Source: Apostichopus japonicus
Lineage: Eukaryota > Echinodermata > Holothuroidea > Aspidochirotida > Stichopodidae
NCBI RefSeq assembly: GCF_037975245.1
Contig: NC_092568.1
Span: forward strand, 34,008,501 to 34,072,500
Direction of reading: 5' to 3'
Length of the DNA: 64,000 nucleotides
In this document: in pieces, positions 1-12,086 of the stretch
Numbering within the stretch: position 1 is the first letter of the stretch
Layout: every line of letters begins with the position of its first letter
Notes under the pieces: model-generated
What the model saw: the letters and a program-made list of their open reading frames with translations, nothing else
Told to the model about the DNA's origin: nothing
Databases searched by the model: none
Translations under genes and position numbers: made by a program

Positions 1-2939
1 ACCTCTTTCGAGTAAATGGCTCGAGAGAAGATCTCTCGTGAGAAGGGCTCTCTTGAGTTTAATGACTCCTGAGAATATCTCTCGTGAGCCATATTTGGGT
101 CTTACACTGAATTGTGACTAAAACAAGTTTCTTAGTTCATACTATCACTCAATTAAATTAGTAGATCTTTAACATTATCCAAACCAGATATGTAGCCAAA
201 ATATTCATTTTGCCCTAAATTATCAAGACTTACATTCTGATATCTTATCCGTTTGCTGGCTGCCTTCTCTCTTCGCCTGTGTGTTTAAATCATTACAGGC
301 ATGTATGCTAGTCTCACATGGAATTTTCAGTGCTAAAAGAATTCACCAGAAATATCGGGTGATGAAATCAGCCATCTAGTGATTGGATGCATAGCCGCCG
401 TCACAGGTGATGGGTCTATGCAAATTACAGAATTTTGTTTTGGCTAAATTTAACAACTGGAAACAAAATTACAAGCGAGGCGCGCATGAAAAAACTGACA
501 GGGTCAATTTTAGAAGCCATTAGACTTTGCACCTGCTTATTCTGGAAACAAGGAAATGAAAAAAAAACCCTCAATAACAAATACAATTTTTGTCACAATA
601 ATTTGAGTTAGTAGCCCACAGCCTATATCTATGTAGTGTACTGTGTCAAAGATTTATGAATACATGTGGAATATAGAATATGAAATTAAGGTTACATCAT
701 TCACAATAACATGACTTTTGAAGCCTGCTGACAAAGAGTCATGGGTGTGACTATGAGTGAAACAAGCTTTTGCCACGTTATATTTAGTACATATCTGCCT
801 ACATCCTTGACTGATGCCTTGAAAAAAAATGTGACTCAATAATTTGTGTCTTTGCGTAGTGATATAATTTATGTTCTTTTTATATTCTCGTCTTATCTTT
901 ACAGAAGTTAAGTGATATTTAATGAGCCACAGGACTGCGTTGAATAGAAAAGATTCTGAAGGATATCACTACTGTAATTAAGTGGAAAATTTTGTAATTC
1001 TATGCACCCTCAAGGGTGTTACAACTTTGGCAAGTCTAATGCTTGTGAACAAGGTTCCCTATTGTTCAACTATTAACTTTCAATTATTTTGAGAAAAGGT
1101 AGCATGGTATAGTCATATCTCCATCATGGCAAGATCTTTCTGCCAGAGGCTTTGAGATCTGGCCTCGTAATCCCCTTATTTTCTATCTTTTCAACATTTT
1201 TGAGTTGTTAATCTCTCATACACTGTAATATTATCTATACGCGATGATGACGAGATGATGTACTCTCAGAGGCGTGGGTGTCTCGGGTTGTCACTGCTTA
1301 GGTGTCAGACAATAGAGCAATGGTTTGATCTAAGATGGCGGCTGACTAGTAAGCCTATGGTATGCTGTGGTGAAGAGCCAACCAAATTAGCATTGCGAGT
1401 TGTCCATGATCGCACCATGAATATTACCTCTGCGAGTTTTATCACATGATTGGAACTTCTCATTTTTGGAAAGGGTTGAGCAAGTTGTTGGTTGTGATTG
1501 TAATGGTGTTTATCATTTTGTGTCTTGAATGATATAGATGAGTTCAGGTTTACTGAGTTCAGTAAGGCATTTCTCAGAGGTGTATTAAGAGTATTTTTTT
1601 TATACGTTACAATTATATTTTTTTATCATTTCACAACATACCTTAAATTGAAGTTTCATTATTATTTTACATAGATGCATATGAATATACTATAATAACC
1701 TATAAAGAAGTGTGTCTAGAGGCAAGCTTCAGCATGATCAATATTCGTATAACCTTTGACAAAACTCTCCTGCCTTCTATTGTATTATTTGGGAGAAACC
1801 AGGAGTGTTTTATATGCGATCCTGACGTAAAGGAACTCTTGCCAAACTATTTCTTTACACCAGTGTCCCATTTATTTTGCCTCTGTGTCTCCTAAATAAT
1901 GTTCAGAAGTCCCCATATATCCTGAGCATTAGGATTTCTAAAGACCAAATGATGAAAGTCGCATTTATAAGTGAAAAACGAGTCGAAGCGTTTTGGTAAA
2001 AGTCCATGGTGAAATTTTTACAGATCGAGAACATTTAAAATGTTTCGAGTCTTTAAACAGAGAGTGGTATGAGAAAAGTATGGTACATCGTTGATATTTC
2101 TGATAATCTTTGTCTGTAAGAGATTCAACTTAATTATTCTTTTGAGCAGTTACCCAAAGTAATAAACTATAATTAATTTAGGAAGAATTAAAGCATTATA
2201 AATCATTATGAGCTTACTTTTGGAGAGAAAGTTCTTTTGTTTTTGAAGATAAAACCATTAAAAAGGGCTACTGTTTTGTAAAAACGTGAAAATGCTCTAT
2301 TAATTTTAGTTTGTTATCAATGGAAATTCCGCCGGATTTGTTTATTAATATATAGGTCTGACAACTTGTTTGCGTTAAGCCAATGTAAAATGTTTGCAAA
2401 TTTTATCCTCTACACGTATCTTGGAAAATAATTGTATTATCATTACAAAATGAGGTTTTTTTTAAAGGTTGTACATGAAGAAAAGGTAAAGGTCCAAAAT
2501 GAAGTTAATTTGTAACATACTCACCATCTATGCCCATTTTTAAAATCATCTGTGGCCCTACTTAAAATACCTGACTTACATTAACTTTGTTTGTGAGTCT
2601 GTTTTGTATCACTGCATGAATCATGCCTGGCTGTCCACAAAAATTTAATTGACAATGGTTAGCATGACTGAATACAATATTTCTACTCTAACCTAAATCT
2701 TTAAAATATTGTTTTTTTTTAAACTTAAAATGAAATAAAGGTTTTTAAAGGTTTGAAAGAGTATTTTTGAAAAATAATGTGCTGGTTTTAAATGAAAGTT
2801 TAAGGTTGTGGAGATTTCACAAATTTTAGATATGTTGTCGATCATCGGATAAAAATCATGTGAATATAAAGTGTTTAGAAACGTTTCTGGAGTTGAATAG
2901 CAAGATGCTTTTAAAAGGTTAACATTGAAGCAACACCAA
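1..2939. other. Noncoding AT-rich stretch
   Basis: No supported gene. Only short open frames without family resemblance occur. The word TCTCTCGTGAG occurs at 32-42 and 78-88 with inverted relatives nearby, possibly the edge of a repeat cut by the window start. One TACTGTA 7-mer lies at 970. Confidence 0.6.
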
Positions 2940-3963
2940 TAATAATGTTACCACGATTCGCATTCAAGATTTCAATAAAGATAGTATCCGTTATACCCAT
3001 AAACATGCAATTAAAATCATCTCTGATACTCATATTTATATTTTTCTTGACATTAATACGATGAATCTTATTGGCGCAATGAATGGGGAGGTGATATCAT
3101 TTTTAGTCACGGGACTTCATCAAGTAGAGGGGTTTGTATTCTGGTGCGCCCTCGGTTAGAGGTTACCATTTTACACATTTCTGCATCTGCCAACGGCAGA
3201 AGTATTTTAAGCGAATTTAAAATATTCAACAGTAATCTCACTTTGGTTTGTATTTATGGTCCCAACTTCGATGATTTTGAATTTTTCAGTGATATGTGTT
3301 CTAAACTCCATAATTTTTCATATGATTCTTTTATTATTGGTGGGGATTTTAAATTTGTGTTTAATCTGGCTATCGGTAAATCAGGAGGGAATCCTAGGAC
3401 CAATTTTAATGCTCGTGATAAGTATTTAGATTTAATGGCTACATTTAATTTAATTAATATTTGTAGGGAGAGAAATCCCCACAGCAAAGAATTTACTTGG
3501 AGATCAAATAGTTTGTATGATATTTGTTGTAGGCTGGATTTTTTTTTTTAATCTCTCGTAGTTTGGTAACTTCTGGTACCAACTCCTCTATTCTCCCTAG
3601 CCTCCTTTCAGATCACTCCATTATTGATTTAGAAATTAGCATTAATTATGTTAAAAGAGGTCTGGGATACTGGAAATTGCTTGCTGATCATTACCGCATT
3701 CAGTAAATCGAGAACATTATTGCCTCTGCTCTAAATTCCATTCCCCATAGCAACCCAGCACTAAAATGGGAGTAAATTAATTATAAAATCCGTGTTGCTT
3801 CTATTAACTAAAGTAAGAAAAAAGCAAAGGAAAGAAAGCATGAACTTAATCTTCTTAGACACATCGCAGAGTTAGAGAAACAGTTTCATATGAATCAGTC
3901 TACGGAGGTACTTAATAATTTGAAGATTGCAAGGAATAATTTAGAACATATTTTTATTATAAA
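2940..3963 (+). pseudogene. L1-clade LINE ORF2 fragment (endonuclease domain)
   Basis: This is a broken piece of a non-LTR retrotransposon ORF2. Before 3144 the frame reads YWRNEWGGDIIFSHG, the usual L1 endonuclease motif. The open part 3144-3551 continues with LVCIYGPN, IIGGDFKFVFN and GGNPRTNFNARD. After a frame break at about 3551, LLSDHSIIDLEI and RGLGYWKLL mark the endonuclease end and linker, then a basic stretch (SKKKAKERKHE). Stop codons at about 3704 and 3774 and frameshifts show that it is dead. The sequence stops before any reverse transcriptase motif, so it is 3'-truncated or was cut by later events. It ends about 130 bp before a satellite array. L1 clade assignment is firm; subfamily is not known. 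Confidence 0.85.
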
Positions 3964-4094
3964 TTAATCTTGCGCGCCAAAGGTGTTGCTTTTGTTTTGT
4001 ATCACCACACTGGTACACACGTAGAGTAAACTTCAAGAAAGAAAATATTGATGAATCTACTGGATAATGATTGTGCATTAGTTATTTGTATTAG

Positions 4095-6167
4095 TCAAGC
4101 ACTCTTTGGACCGGGTAAGACGCATAATGGTACTCTTCAACAATGTCCATAGAATTCATATGACCCATTGGTTGGGTGGTCCGAGGCGTGCTGGTCTTGA
4201 TTAGGGCCTAAAGGGATTTTATCAGGTCCCGTTACATTAATTTAAGAAATGATAAAGTAGTGGTCATTTGAATTGGTCAAGCACTCTTTGGACCGGGTAA
4301 GACGCATAATGGTATTCTTCAACAATGTCCATAGAATTCATATGACCCATTGGTTGGGTGGTCCGAGGCGTGCTGGTCTTGATTAGGGCCTAAAGGGATT
4401 TTATCAGGTCCCGTTACATTAATTTAAGAAATGATAAAGTAGTGGTCATTTGAATTGGTCAAGAACTCTTTGGACCGGGCAAGATGCATTATGGTACACT
4501 TCTACATTGTCATTAGAATTCATATGACCCATTGGTTGGGTGGTCCAAGGCATGATGGTCTTGGTTAGGGACTAGAGAGTTTTAATCAGCTCCCGTTACA
4601 TTCACTTAAGAAATGATAAATGAGTGGTCATTTGAATTGGTCAAGAACTCTTTGGACCGGGCAAGGTGCATTATGGTACCCTTCTACATTGTCATTAGAA
4701 TTCATATGACCCATTGGTTGGGTGGTCCAAGGCATGATAGTCTTGGTTAGGGACTAAAGGGTTTTAATCAGCTCCCGTTACATTCATTTAAGAAATGATG
4801 AAGTAGTGGTCATTTTAATTGGTCAAGCACTCTTTAGACCGGGCAAGACGCATTATGGTACCCTTCCACAATATCCTTAGAGTTCATGTTAACCATCGGT
4901 TTGGTGATCCAATGCGTGCTGCATAGATTAGGGCCCACAGCTTTTTTCGTGACCCTGTTACACTCATTCAAGAAGTCATGATTTAGTGGTCATTTAAATT
5001 GGTCAAGCACTCTTTGGACCGGGTAAGACGCATTATGGTACTCTTCTACAATGTCCTTAGAGTTCATGTTACCCAATGGTTTGGCAATCCAAGGCGTGCT
5101 GCATGGATTAGGGCCCAAAGCTTTTTCGTGGTCCCGTTACACTCATTAAAGAAGTAATGAGTAATGGTCATTTTAATTGGTCAAGCACTCTTTATACCGG
5201 GCAAGACGCATTATGGTACCCTTCTACAATATCCTTAGAGTTCATGTTAACCATCGGTTTGGTGATCCAAGGCGTGCTGCATAGATTAGGGCCCAAAGCT
5301 TTTTTCGTGTTCCCGTTACACTCATTCAAGAAGTATTGATTTAGTGGTTATTTAAATTGGTCAAGCACTCTTTGGACCGGGTAAGACGCATTGTGGTACT
5401 CTTCTACAATGTCTCTAGAGTTCATATGATTCATTGGTTGGGTAATTCAAGGCGTGCTGCATGGATTAGGGCCCAAATGTTTTTCATTCGTTGTCCCGTC
5501 ACACTAATTTAATAAGTGATGATTTAGTTGTCATTTCATTGGTCAAGCACTCTTTGGACCGGGCAAGACGCATTATGGTACTCTTCTATAATGTCTTTAG
5601 AGTTCATATGACACATTTGTTAGGTGGTCCAAGCCGTGCTGGTTTTGATTAGGGCCTTAAGGTGTTTTTCAGGTCCTGTTACTTTCATTTAAGAAGTGAA
5701 TTATGTAGTGGTCATTTTAATTGGTCAAGCACTCATTGGACTGGGCAAGACGCATTATGGTACTGTTCTAAATTGTCATTAGAGTTCATATGACCCATTG
5801 GGTAGGTGGTCCAAGGCGTGCTGGATGTGCTTGGGGCCTAAAGGTTTTTTCAGTTCCCGTTACATTAATTTAAAAAATTGTTGATTTAGTGGTCACTTTA
5901 ATTGGTCAAGTACTCTTTGGACCGGGCAAGACGCATTATGGTATCCTTCTACAATGTCTTAAGAATTCATAAGACCCATTGGTTAGGTGGTCCAAGGCGT
6001 GCTAGTCTTGATTAGGGCCTAACGTGAATTTTTTTCAGGTCCCGTTTCCGTTACATTAATTTAAGAACCGATGATGTAGTGGTCATTTAGTTGATCAAGA
6101 ACTCTTTGGACCGGGCAAGACGCACCATGGTACCCATTTACATTGTCATTAGAGTTTAAATGACCCA
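4095..6167. repeat. 182-bp satellite array, about 11.4 monomers
   Basis: The phrase TCAAGCACTCTTTGGACC recurs at 4095, 4277, 4459, 4641, 4823, 5003, 5181, 5361, 5543, 5725, 5906 and 6095, giving spacings of 178-189, mostly 182. Units 1 and 2 are almost identical, and units 3 and 4 are a second close pair. Units 5 and 7 share one variant (ATATCCTTAGAG, GCATAGATTAGG), while 6 and 8 share another, so part of the array has a two-monomer higher-order period. The last unit is truncated at about 6167. The 60-codon open frame at 5157-5339 is chance inside the repeat. Confidence 0.95.
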
Positions 6168-6954
6168 GATAAACCTCTTTTCCACGACCAAATGTTGAAC
6201 ATCTTGTAAGAATGCATTCGTCTTGCCAGTGTTCCGTCGATACCTTTGTCGAATAAGTAGCTGAATAGGTAGCAGTTACTTATTCGCGAACGAGGAATAA
6301 GTATCTAACTTCACACCGGTACAAAATACAGGGCAAGTAATAATTGGCTGACCAATATTTGGGGGTGTAAGGCTATTTAGTTAGCTGCCATATTTTGGCA
6401 GTAATCTCAAATCCCTCCAGATCAAAGCACGTTCAGGTCGACTTGTGTATATTTGAGTTGCAGCCAACAGTGGCCGCGAAATAGGAAGAGGTCATCAAGT
6501 GAACGGGCATAGATAGGGGAAGGGTAGTGGCGGGGCGGGTATAGGGTGCTTTGGATTTCCCAAGACAAATTTCAATTTTGTAGATACTGCGGTGGCACAG
6601 ATGAAACATCGATGATATCGAGTGTCTCCAAATTTGTACTGTCTTCTTGAAACTTCGATATAATTCTGCAAGTCTCGACTTCTCCCCACCCCCCCCCCGG
6701 CAGTATTTCGACTTTCTATCGCAAAATAAATCCACTGTGATAATTATCTTTCGATAAAAAGAATCCAAATTTTTAGGGACATGCCAAATCTTTGAAGCTT
6801 TTCGAGAACTCAACTTTTTACAACATTTTCGACTTTTGCTGCACTATCTATCCTTTTCTTATTGTTGATATGTTGGTACAGCGCCGAGTTGATAGTAGAA
6901 TCAACTATATTTTTTTTGCATCACGGCGCCTTATAAATGTCATTACTTTATTAT
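6168..6954. other. Noncoding spacer
   Basis: Nothing recognisable except a C-run at about 6689-6698. The overlapping minus-strand open frames at 6433-6813 show no family features and are read as chance. Confidence 0.5.
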
Positions 6955-7678
6955 CAGGGATGTAAGTCTTCCGTATTTTTACGGAAATCCGTTTTTTTTT
7001 TCAGGGATGTAAGTCTTCCGTATTTTTACGGAAATCCGTTTTTTTTTTTAATTCCAATAAAGTTCCACAAAATTGTTCGAATATCAAAGACACAACGCGG
7101 CAAAAATGCCTGGCCCGTTGCAGCAAGCTAACTTCAACTTTCACTCATCGATCAATCAAAATACCATTCCTGTTTCGCATCATCGCATTGCACTGTACAA
7201 CATTGTGCCATGTGAATATCGTTGCGTACGTGCGAACTTCAAATCGCCATAGCTCATTTCTGTCGTTGAAAAACCTTGCCTAATTGACGTTGATTAGACT
7301 GCTAATTAATATCTTCGTAACTGCTGGTGCTCGACATAACTTTCGGAATTAGCGCTTGTGATATTTGTGAGCGGCGGAAATCTACGGGATACGCATATGA
7401 AAATCGATATTTGTGATCGCATTCGAATGTGAGACTGTTTTTTATTCCGTAGTTCGCTGCGACGTATTCGTAACTTTGAGCTAGCCTAACATAACGATAG
7501 TGTGTAAGTAGTAAGAACTAGGGGTAAGATGTGTTAGCGCTAATACTTCTGAGCTAGCCTAACATAACGATAGTGTGTAAGTAGTCAGAGCTAGGAGTAG
7601 GATGTGTTAGGGCGGCATTCACCCGGGGTCTCCGAATAGTTTTCCGGTTTTTTTTTTTTGGCTGCACTTACATCCCTG
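6955..7678. mobile_element. Non-autonomous hAT-like element (724 bp)
   Basis: It is bounded by a perfect 13-bp terminal inverted repeat, CAGGGATGTAAGT at 6955 and its complement ending at 7678. CAGGG fits the hAT consensus YARNG. The left end is duplicated in tandem: the 47-bp start, with its own hairpin TTCCGTA/TACGGAA, repeats at 7002. An internal 73-bp block beginning GAGCTAGCCTAACATAACG is duplicated at 7478 and 7551. There is no transposase frame. Flanks are T/A-rich (TTATTAT / TATTATT) and a clean 8-bp target duplication cannot be read. Confidence 0.7.
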
Positions 7679-8241
7679 TATTATTATTTCTCGAAATATG
7701 GACTCATTACCCCTGCATGCATTTGATCTGTATATATATAGGAATTTCAAAGTTGTATTCCAACAATTGGAGAACACATTTTCTTTGGCTTTCATTGAAA
7801 TTGCGAGACCGATTCTAACGAAATTTTCACATAAGCTTGAACATTTAGTGTTTCATCAAACGTTTGACCTTTTTCGTCGACATTTCAACTTTTCGTCAAA
7901 ATTAGGAAATAAAAATAAAAATTTCGACGGGTTATCATTTATGTAACTATGAAATGAAAAAAAAAGTATCGTTTGATTGCCTGGCACTCATTTCGCTATC
8001 ACCGTGATGTCTGCAGCTGAATGATTTTAGCAATGCCGTGGAGTGAATTCTATATAGTTGAAAAAAATGAGTAGCGAAAGTATTATACTGCCCCTGTAGA
8101 CTCTTCCCTGGATGGAGCGCTACCCCTGCCCCCTCCCTTATCATCCGTCTGCGCCTATGGCCATGCCCTAATACCCATTTTCGTCAATGACATTTATTCC
8201 TTGCAATCAATTGCAAGTGTCTAAGCAATTTTAGTTTACAA
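7679..8241. other. Noncoding stretch
   Basis: Two overlapping short open frames (7698-7946 and 7947-8144) lack any recognisable family. Nothing else is seen. Confidence 0.4.
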
Positions 8242-8548
8242 CCCAGCCAGCATGCCCAGCTGGGGCCCAATTGGGTTTCACTCGGTTGAATTGGGCCAGG
8301 GCCAGCCCACTCAGTGCCCATTCGGGCACAATACAGTTTGGCCCTTCTGGTTAACATACTTCAAAACATTATTGAGATGTTCAACACATATTTTTTTTTT
8401 TGCTTTGGAAAGCTTAGGTTCTTCCTTAGGCCACCAATCCTTGACAACAGTTAATTCATTAACGTAGTGGCCCAATTGGGACAGACTGGGTTTTTGATCA
8501 GTTTGGCCCTCATGTATGGCCCGCTTCGGGCCCATTCGGGAGCAAGAC
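8242..8548 (+). repeat. GGGCCC-rich terminal repeat, left copy
   Basis: The stretch begins CCCAGCCAGCATGCCCAGC and is full of GGGCCC / CCAATTGGG half-palindromes. Its first 44 bp match the reverse complement of 13484-13527 at 43 of 44 positions. It resumes after an AT-rich interruption (about 8346-8465) and is then split by a MITE at 8557. It may be one end of a large DNA element or an independent repeat copy. Confidence 0.7.
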
Positions 8549-8556
8549 GGTTTCAC

Positions 8557-8816
8557 CAGGGGCTTTCTGTAACTGCGTCGAGTGGGGGGGGGGGGGGTGT
8601 ACGGACCCAAATTTACCGACCAAAATTGATTGTTAGCAATCTCGCTCGAAAAAATGAGGTTAGTCTGCGAAAAATATGTTAAATTGGTAAGATTGTTAGC
8701 CGAAAAAACTGACAAGAAAAGAAAAAGAAAAGAAAGAAGGTCATCAGTATATTTGATTTTACCGAGGAACTCACGAACACCCCCACCCCCCCCCCCCCCC
8801 GTACGGTACGCCCCTG
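8557..8816. mobile_element. 260-bp hAT-type MITE with perfect 8-bp target duplication
   Basis: The element begins CAGGGGC (8557) and ends GCCCCTG (8816). It is flanked on both sides by GGTTTCAC (8549-8556 and 8817-8824), an exact 8-bp duplication. Long G and C runs lie inside both ends and could pair in a foldback. It interrupts the GGGCCC-rich repeat, so it is younger than that repeat. Confidence 0.85.
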
Positions 8817-8824
8817 GGTTTCAC

Positions 8825-9815
8825 TCTTTCGGCTGTTCTACTTCAATGTATATATCTCATTTCCACACTGCACTATCGTTATGACAAAGCCAACTGGCAA
8901 CACTGATTCCCGAATTAGGCGCGTTTTTTTGCCGCCAATACGTATCGCGCTCCATATGCCCTCACGTGATCATTCTACGGCAATAAAGCTAAAGAAATGA
9001 CTGAGAACGCTTTCCGAAATCCGATATGATTCAACGAAATCCATCAAAATAATTCAATTCACAATTGATAATTCAATCATTCACTAGAAAGGAGTTGGTA
9101 CTCGGTGAGTATTTTGGAACAATTTTTTTTCTGTGAGGGTGTGACTCATTTGGGTGAATTTGTAGCAAGTTTTATTTACTTGCACCCTCATCTCCGGAAG
9201 TGTAAACTTTCTGTGACGGGTTTCCTCGTTTGGAAAATACTCTAAGGGACTCACCAGAGGAATATCTTTACCTCGGGAACTTCAACCCTTAATATCTATA
9301 TTTGTTCGGACATTGACGGCTCGTGTAGTTTACTGCTCCGCGAGCTCTTGGCCTAACGATCACCTCCTGTCCGCGTCGCAGGTGATTATTGTTTATCAGC
9401 GTAGCCTAGCGTGGTTGCTGTTCATAGGATGGTAAGCCTAGGCACCCTATAGTCTACTACTACTTCGCGCCACCTTCTGGAAGTTCCAACCACGGCTTGG
9501 CGTAAAGATTCTCACGCCACCGATCTAAGCTTGGACTGAGCGACGGTGCACTGTGTGTATTTTCGTGTATTGGAGGACCGACCACTTTTCATTTAATTTT
9601 ACTAGACGGACTGATCCAAATTATTAGATCAGAGGTTTGTTTTACAATACCCTTAATCTAGTATAAGTTATAGCATTATCAGGCAACTAGCCTAGACCTA
9701 ATGGCATGTCATTTCGTGTATTACTCGCGACAGCCTATCCTTACGGTCTACATAGACTTAGACTTTTACAGTTGCAGAGCAATCGCGGTTGGTGTATTAT
9801 TATAAACTTTTCATA
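8825..9815. other. Noncoding, locally GC-richer stretch
   Basis: No open frame with family character. It lies directly upstream of the SGNH-like frame and could hold its 5' region. No promoter element can be argued from sequence alone. Confidence 0.35.
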
Positions 9816-10395
9816 GATAAGTCTCCTTGTTCGTTTTCAAATACACCTGTCTCGTAGTGGATCACCACGCATTAATTTTCTCTTTGTAACCGATTCAACG
9901 GCATATTCTTTCGATCACTATCGTAGGCCTGAAGGACCTGTACGTAGCATAGACTTTGTAATTAGAAGAGGAGCCACTGTTGCAGACTTGCTTCTGTATA
10001 CCATAGATAAGCTACGTCACTATCCTACCAACGACTGGGTCATTCTTCGCTGTGCTGCAGGCATTTAACAACCTTACGGAATTCGCCAGCAATTCTTCAG
10101 GTCACAGAGTTCTCCGTCGATCTCCAGTTACTGCTCCTCGGCTAATCTCACGTCTCCAACATTTTAAGGACGCTGTTCAACGAGAGCACCCACCCATTAT
10201 TGTTGCCTTTATTACTATTCCTACAGCCTCCTTTGTTAAGTTCCGGGAAAGTAGGCAGCTGTTTTCGCCAATACTCACTACTGAACAACTCAAGGCCTGT
10301 CAACACGATCTCGACAATCAATTGGACGCAGTCAACCTATTCATCCGTTGTTTCAATCATCAACCGCAAGACAATTTCAACATTCGTAAATATGT
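9816..10395 (+). pseudogene. SGNH/GDSL-hydrolase-like domain (frameshifted)
   Basis: A frame opening after a stop at about 9815 reads PRINFLFVTDSTAYSFDHY, then FVIRRGATVADLLL, HYPTNDWVILRCAAGI, and hits a stop at about 10069. In the next frame the protein continues NNLTEFASNSSG, HPPIIVAFITIPTASFVKF and TTEQLKACQHDLDNQLDAVN, to about 10395, where a GTAAAT donor-like site follows. The order resembles SGNH hydrolases: block I with D-S (T in place of the usual G), a GINxL-like block, and a beta strand ending in I-P. The terminal D-x-x-H block is not seen. One inserted T in the GINNL region explains the frame break. SGNH domains are carried by Ngaro/DIRS and some CR1 retroelements, which is a possible source. 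Fold assignment is tentative. Confidence 0.4.
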
Positions 10396-11370
10396 ATTTT
10401 TCATGTTCAAACTTTTTTTACATTTTTGTAGATTAAAGGGGGCATTTATTCAAACTGTAGTTCACCTATCTGATACTTAGAGCATTGAAAATCATATCGG
10501 TAGCCCTATTTCCATATTCATAGCATGTTCAGTTACCAAGATATGACTGTTTGCAGTTTGTTATTTAATAGGAGTAGAATGGCCACACCATATTTTTCAT
10601 GTCAATACCTGGCTATTACTAAAAGTATTATATTTCCCTTTGAAATATATATAATATGTTTCCACACATTCCTTACATGTGAAATAAATAATTTTGTGTA
10701 AACATCATCTAAATCCCAAGTGCTGACATAACATGTTAACATTTTAGAACGGATAGGGTTATAACTTCCATGTTTATATGACTATGAATAACAATTTAAA
10801 ACATAGGAATTGCTACAAACTTGGAACTGATGTCATCAAATATTAGTGTTGCCGTTCTATTTGATTTCTTAGGAATTTTCCAAATGCTCATATTCTGTCG
10901 CACTCAATTTTTCCAACTGTCGCACTCTAATTTTCACATATTCTTGTAATTTGTGAGTTTCCTAAAATTTTCGGTCAAAATTGACCTTTAATCAGTCATA
11001 TTTACCACGTTTTCCTTGTCATATTGAGAAATTGTATCTCGCGATCCTTATACTCCACCATAACAAAACTTTGTATGATTTTGAATATTCTAAAAGAAAT
11101 GCCTAGAACTACTGTACAACGTTCAGCTTCAATTTGGTTAATTTACGTATTAATTTTGCTATTAGGTGGGTTGACCCTGTTCACTAGCTTACATTGACAC
11201 TATGGTATGTACAATTGAAACACTCAATGCTAATCTATGGAAGCTTAAAAGTGCCATCAACATAAGAAAAACTTTGCCCCATAAATTGACATTTTTCAGT
11301 CTATTGTTTAGATAGCAAAATAAAATCTTATCAAATATCAGAAAATGTTGGATTGCTCAGTTTGTTTAAC
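10396..11370. other. Noncoding stretch
   Basis: AT-rich and without open frames of note. One TACTGTA lies at 11110. Possible intron of the SGNH-like gene; no acceptor is confidently placed. Confidence 0.4.
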
Positions 11371-11630
11371 TGAGCAATTGAAAAATTTTCTGAAAAACGT
11401 TTAATTGAAAACTAATCATATCTCGTCAATTGGACATTTTTCTGCAAAATGTTTAATTGACAACTTATCATATCTCGTCAATTGGAAATGTTGCTGCGAA
11501 ATGTTCAATTGTTCACTTCATTCCATCTGAGCAATTGAAATATTTTCTGCACAATGTTTAATTAACAACTTATGGTATCTCATCAACTCAACATAAACAT
11601 TTTTCTGCAAAATGTTTAATTGTTCATTTC
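11371..11630. repeat. 52-bp degenerate tandem repeat
   Basis: About five units recur at 50-53 bp spacing (key points 11371, 11421, 11473, 11526, 11578). The shared words are TCTCGTCAATTG, TTTTCTGCAAAATG and TTTAATTG. GCTCAG...CTGAGC arms border the first unit. The words CTCGTCAATT and TTTCTGCAAA also appear in the 105-bp repeats at 25.3 and 43.5 kb, suggesting a distant relation. Confidence 0.7.
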
Positions 11631-11891
11631 ATTCCAAATTCTCAGCTGGAATGAAGTGAACAATTGAAATGATTTCATGTGAGTGATAAATAGCCCCCCC
11701 CCCCCCACAGGAAAATAATATTAAGCGTGTTAGTAAAAAGCACTGTATTTTTTGGTAATTCACTATGTCGTCGCATATAATTTGTTGAAAAAAAAAGTTT
11801 TCCCTTTCGTTACATTAACATAGCTTTTGTAGTCAGTAGTCTATGTAGCCTTCAAGCAGATAACTATACTCAGTTGCTTACTGTGTAGTGA

Positions 11892-12078
11892 GGGCCAGTG
11901 GTACAGATGTATCGAAAAATAATTCCGCATAATTCCACATGGTAATGTTGATGAGTAGTACGGGGGGGGGGGGGTACAAGGCAGCAGTTGGAATTTTCTG
12001 GCTCCAAAATCCATCCAGTTGGAATTTCAGCCACTACACCCCCCCCCCCCCCATCATCAGGCCTTAGCTACGTCCCTG
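11892..12078. mobile_element. Small poly-G/poly-C foldback element (about 187 bp)
   Basis: A G-run near 11963 and a C-run near 12040 form foldback arms around a core that carries two TTGGAATTT words. The right end is GTCCCTG. The flanks TGTAGTGA (11884-11891) and TGTAGAGA (12079-12086) match at 7 of 8 bases, fitting a decayed hAT-type duplication. The left terminus is poorly conserved, so the exact start is uncertain. Confidence 0.5.
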
Positions 12079-12086
12079 TGTAGAGA

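Noticed and set aside
4095..6167. CRISPR-like array
   Set aside because: Monomers are head-to-tail without unique spacers, and the window is clearly eukaryotic; it is a satellite.
8311..8884. Several open frames with Pro/Gly runs
   Set aside because: They read through the MITE's G/C homopolymers and the GGGCCC repeat.
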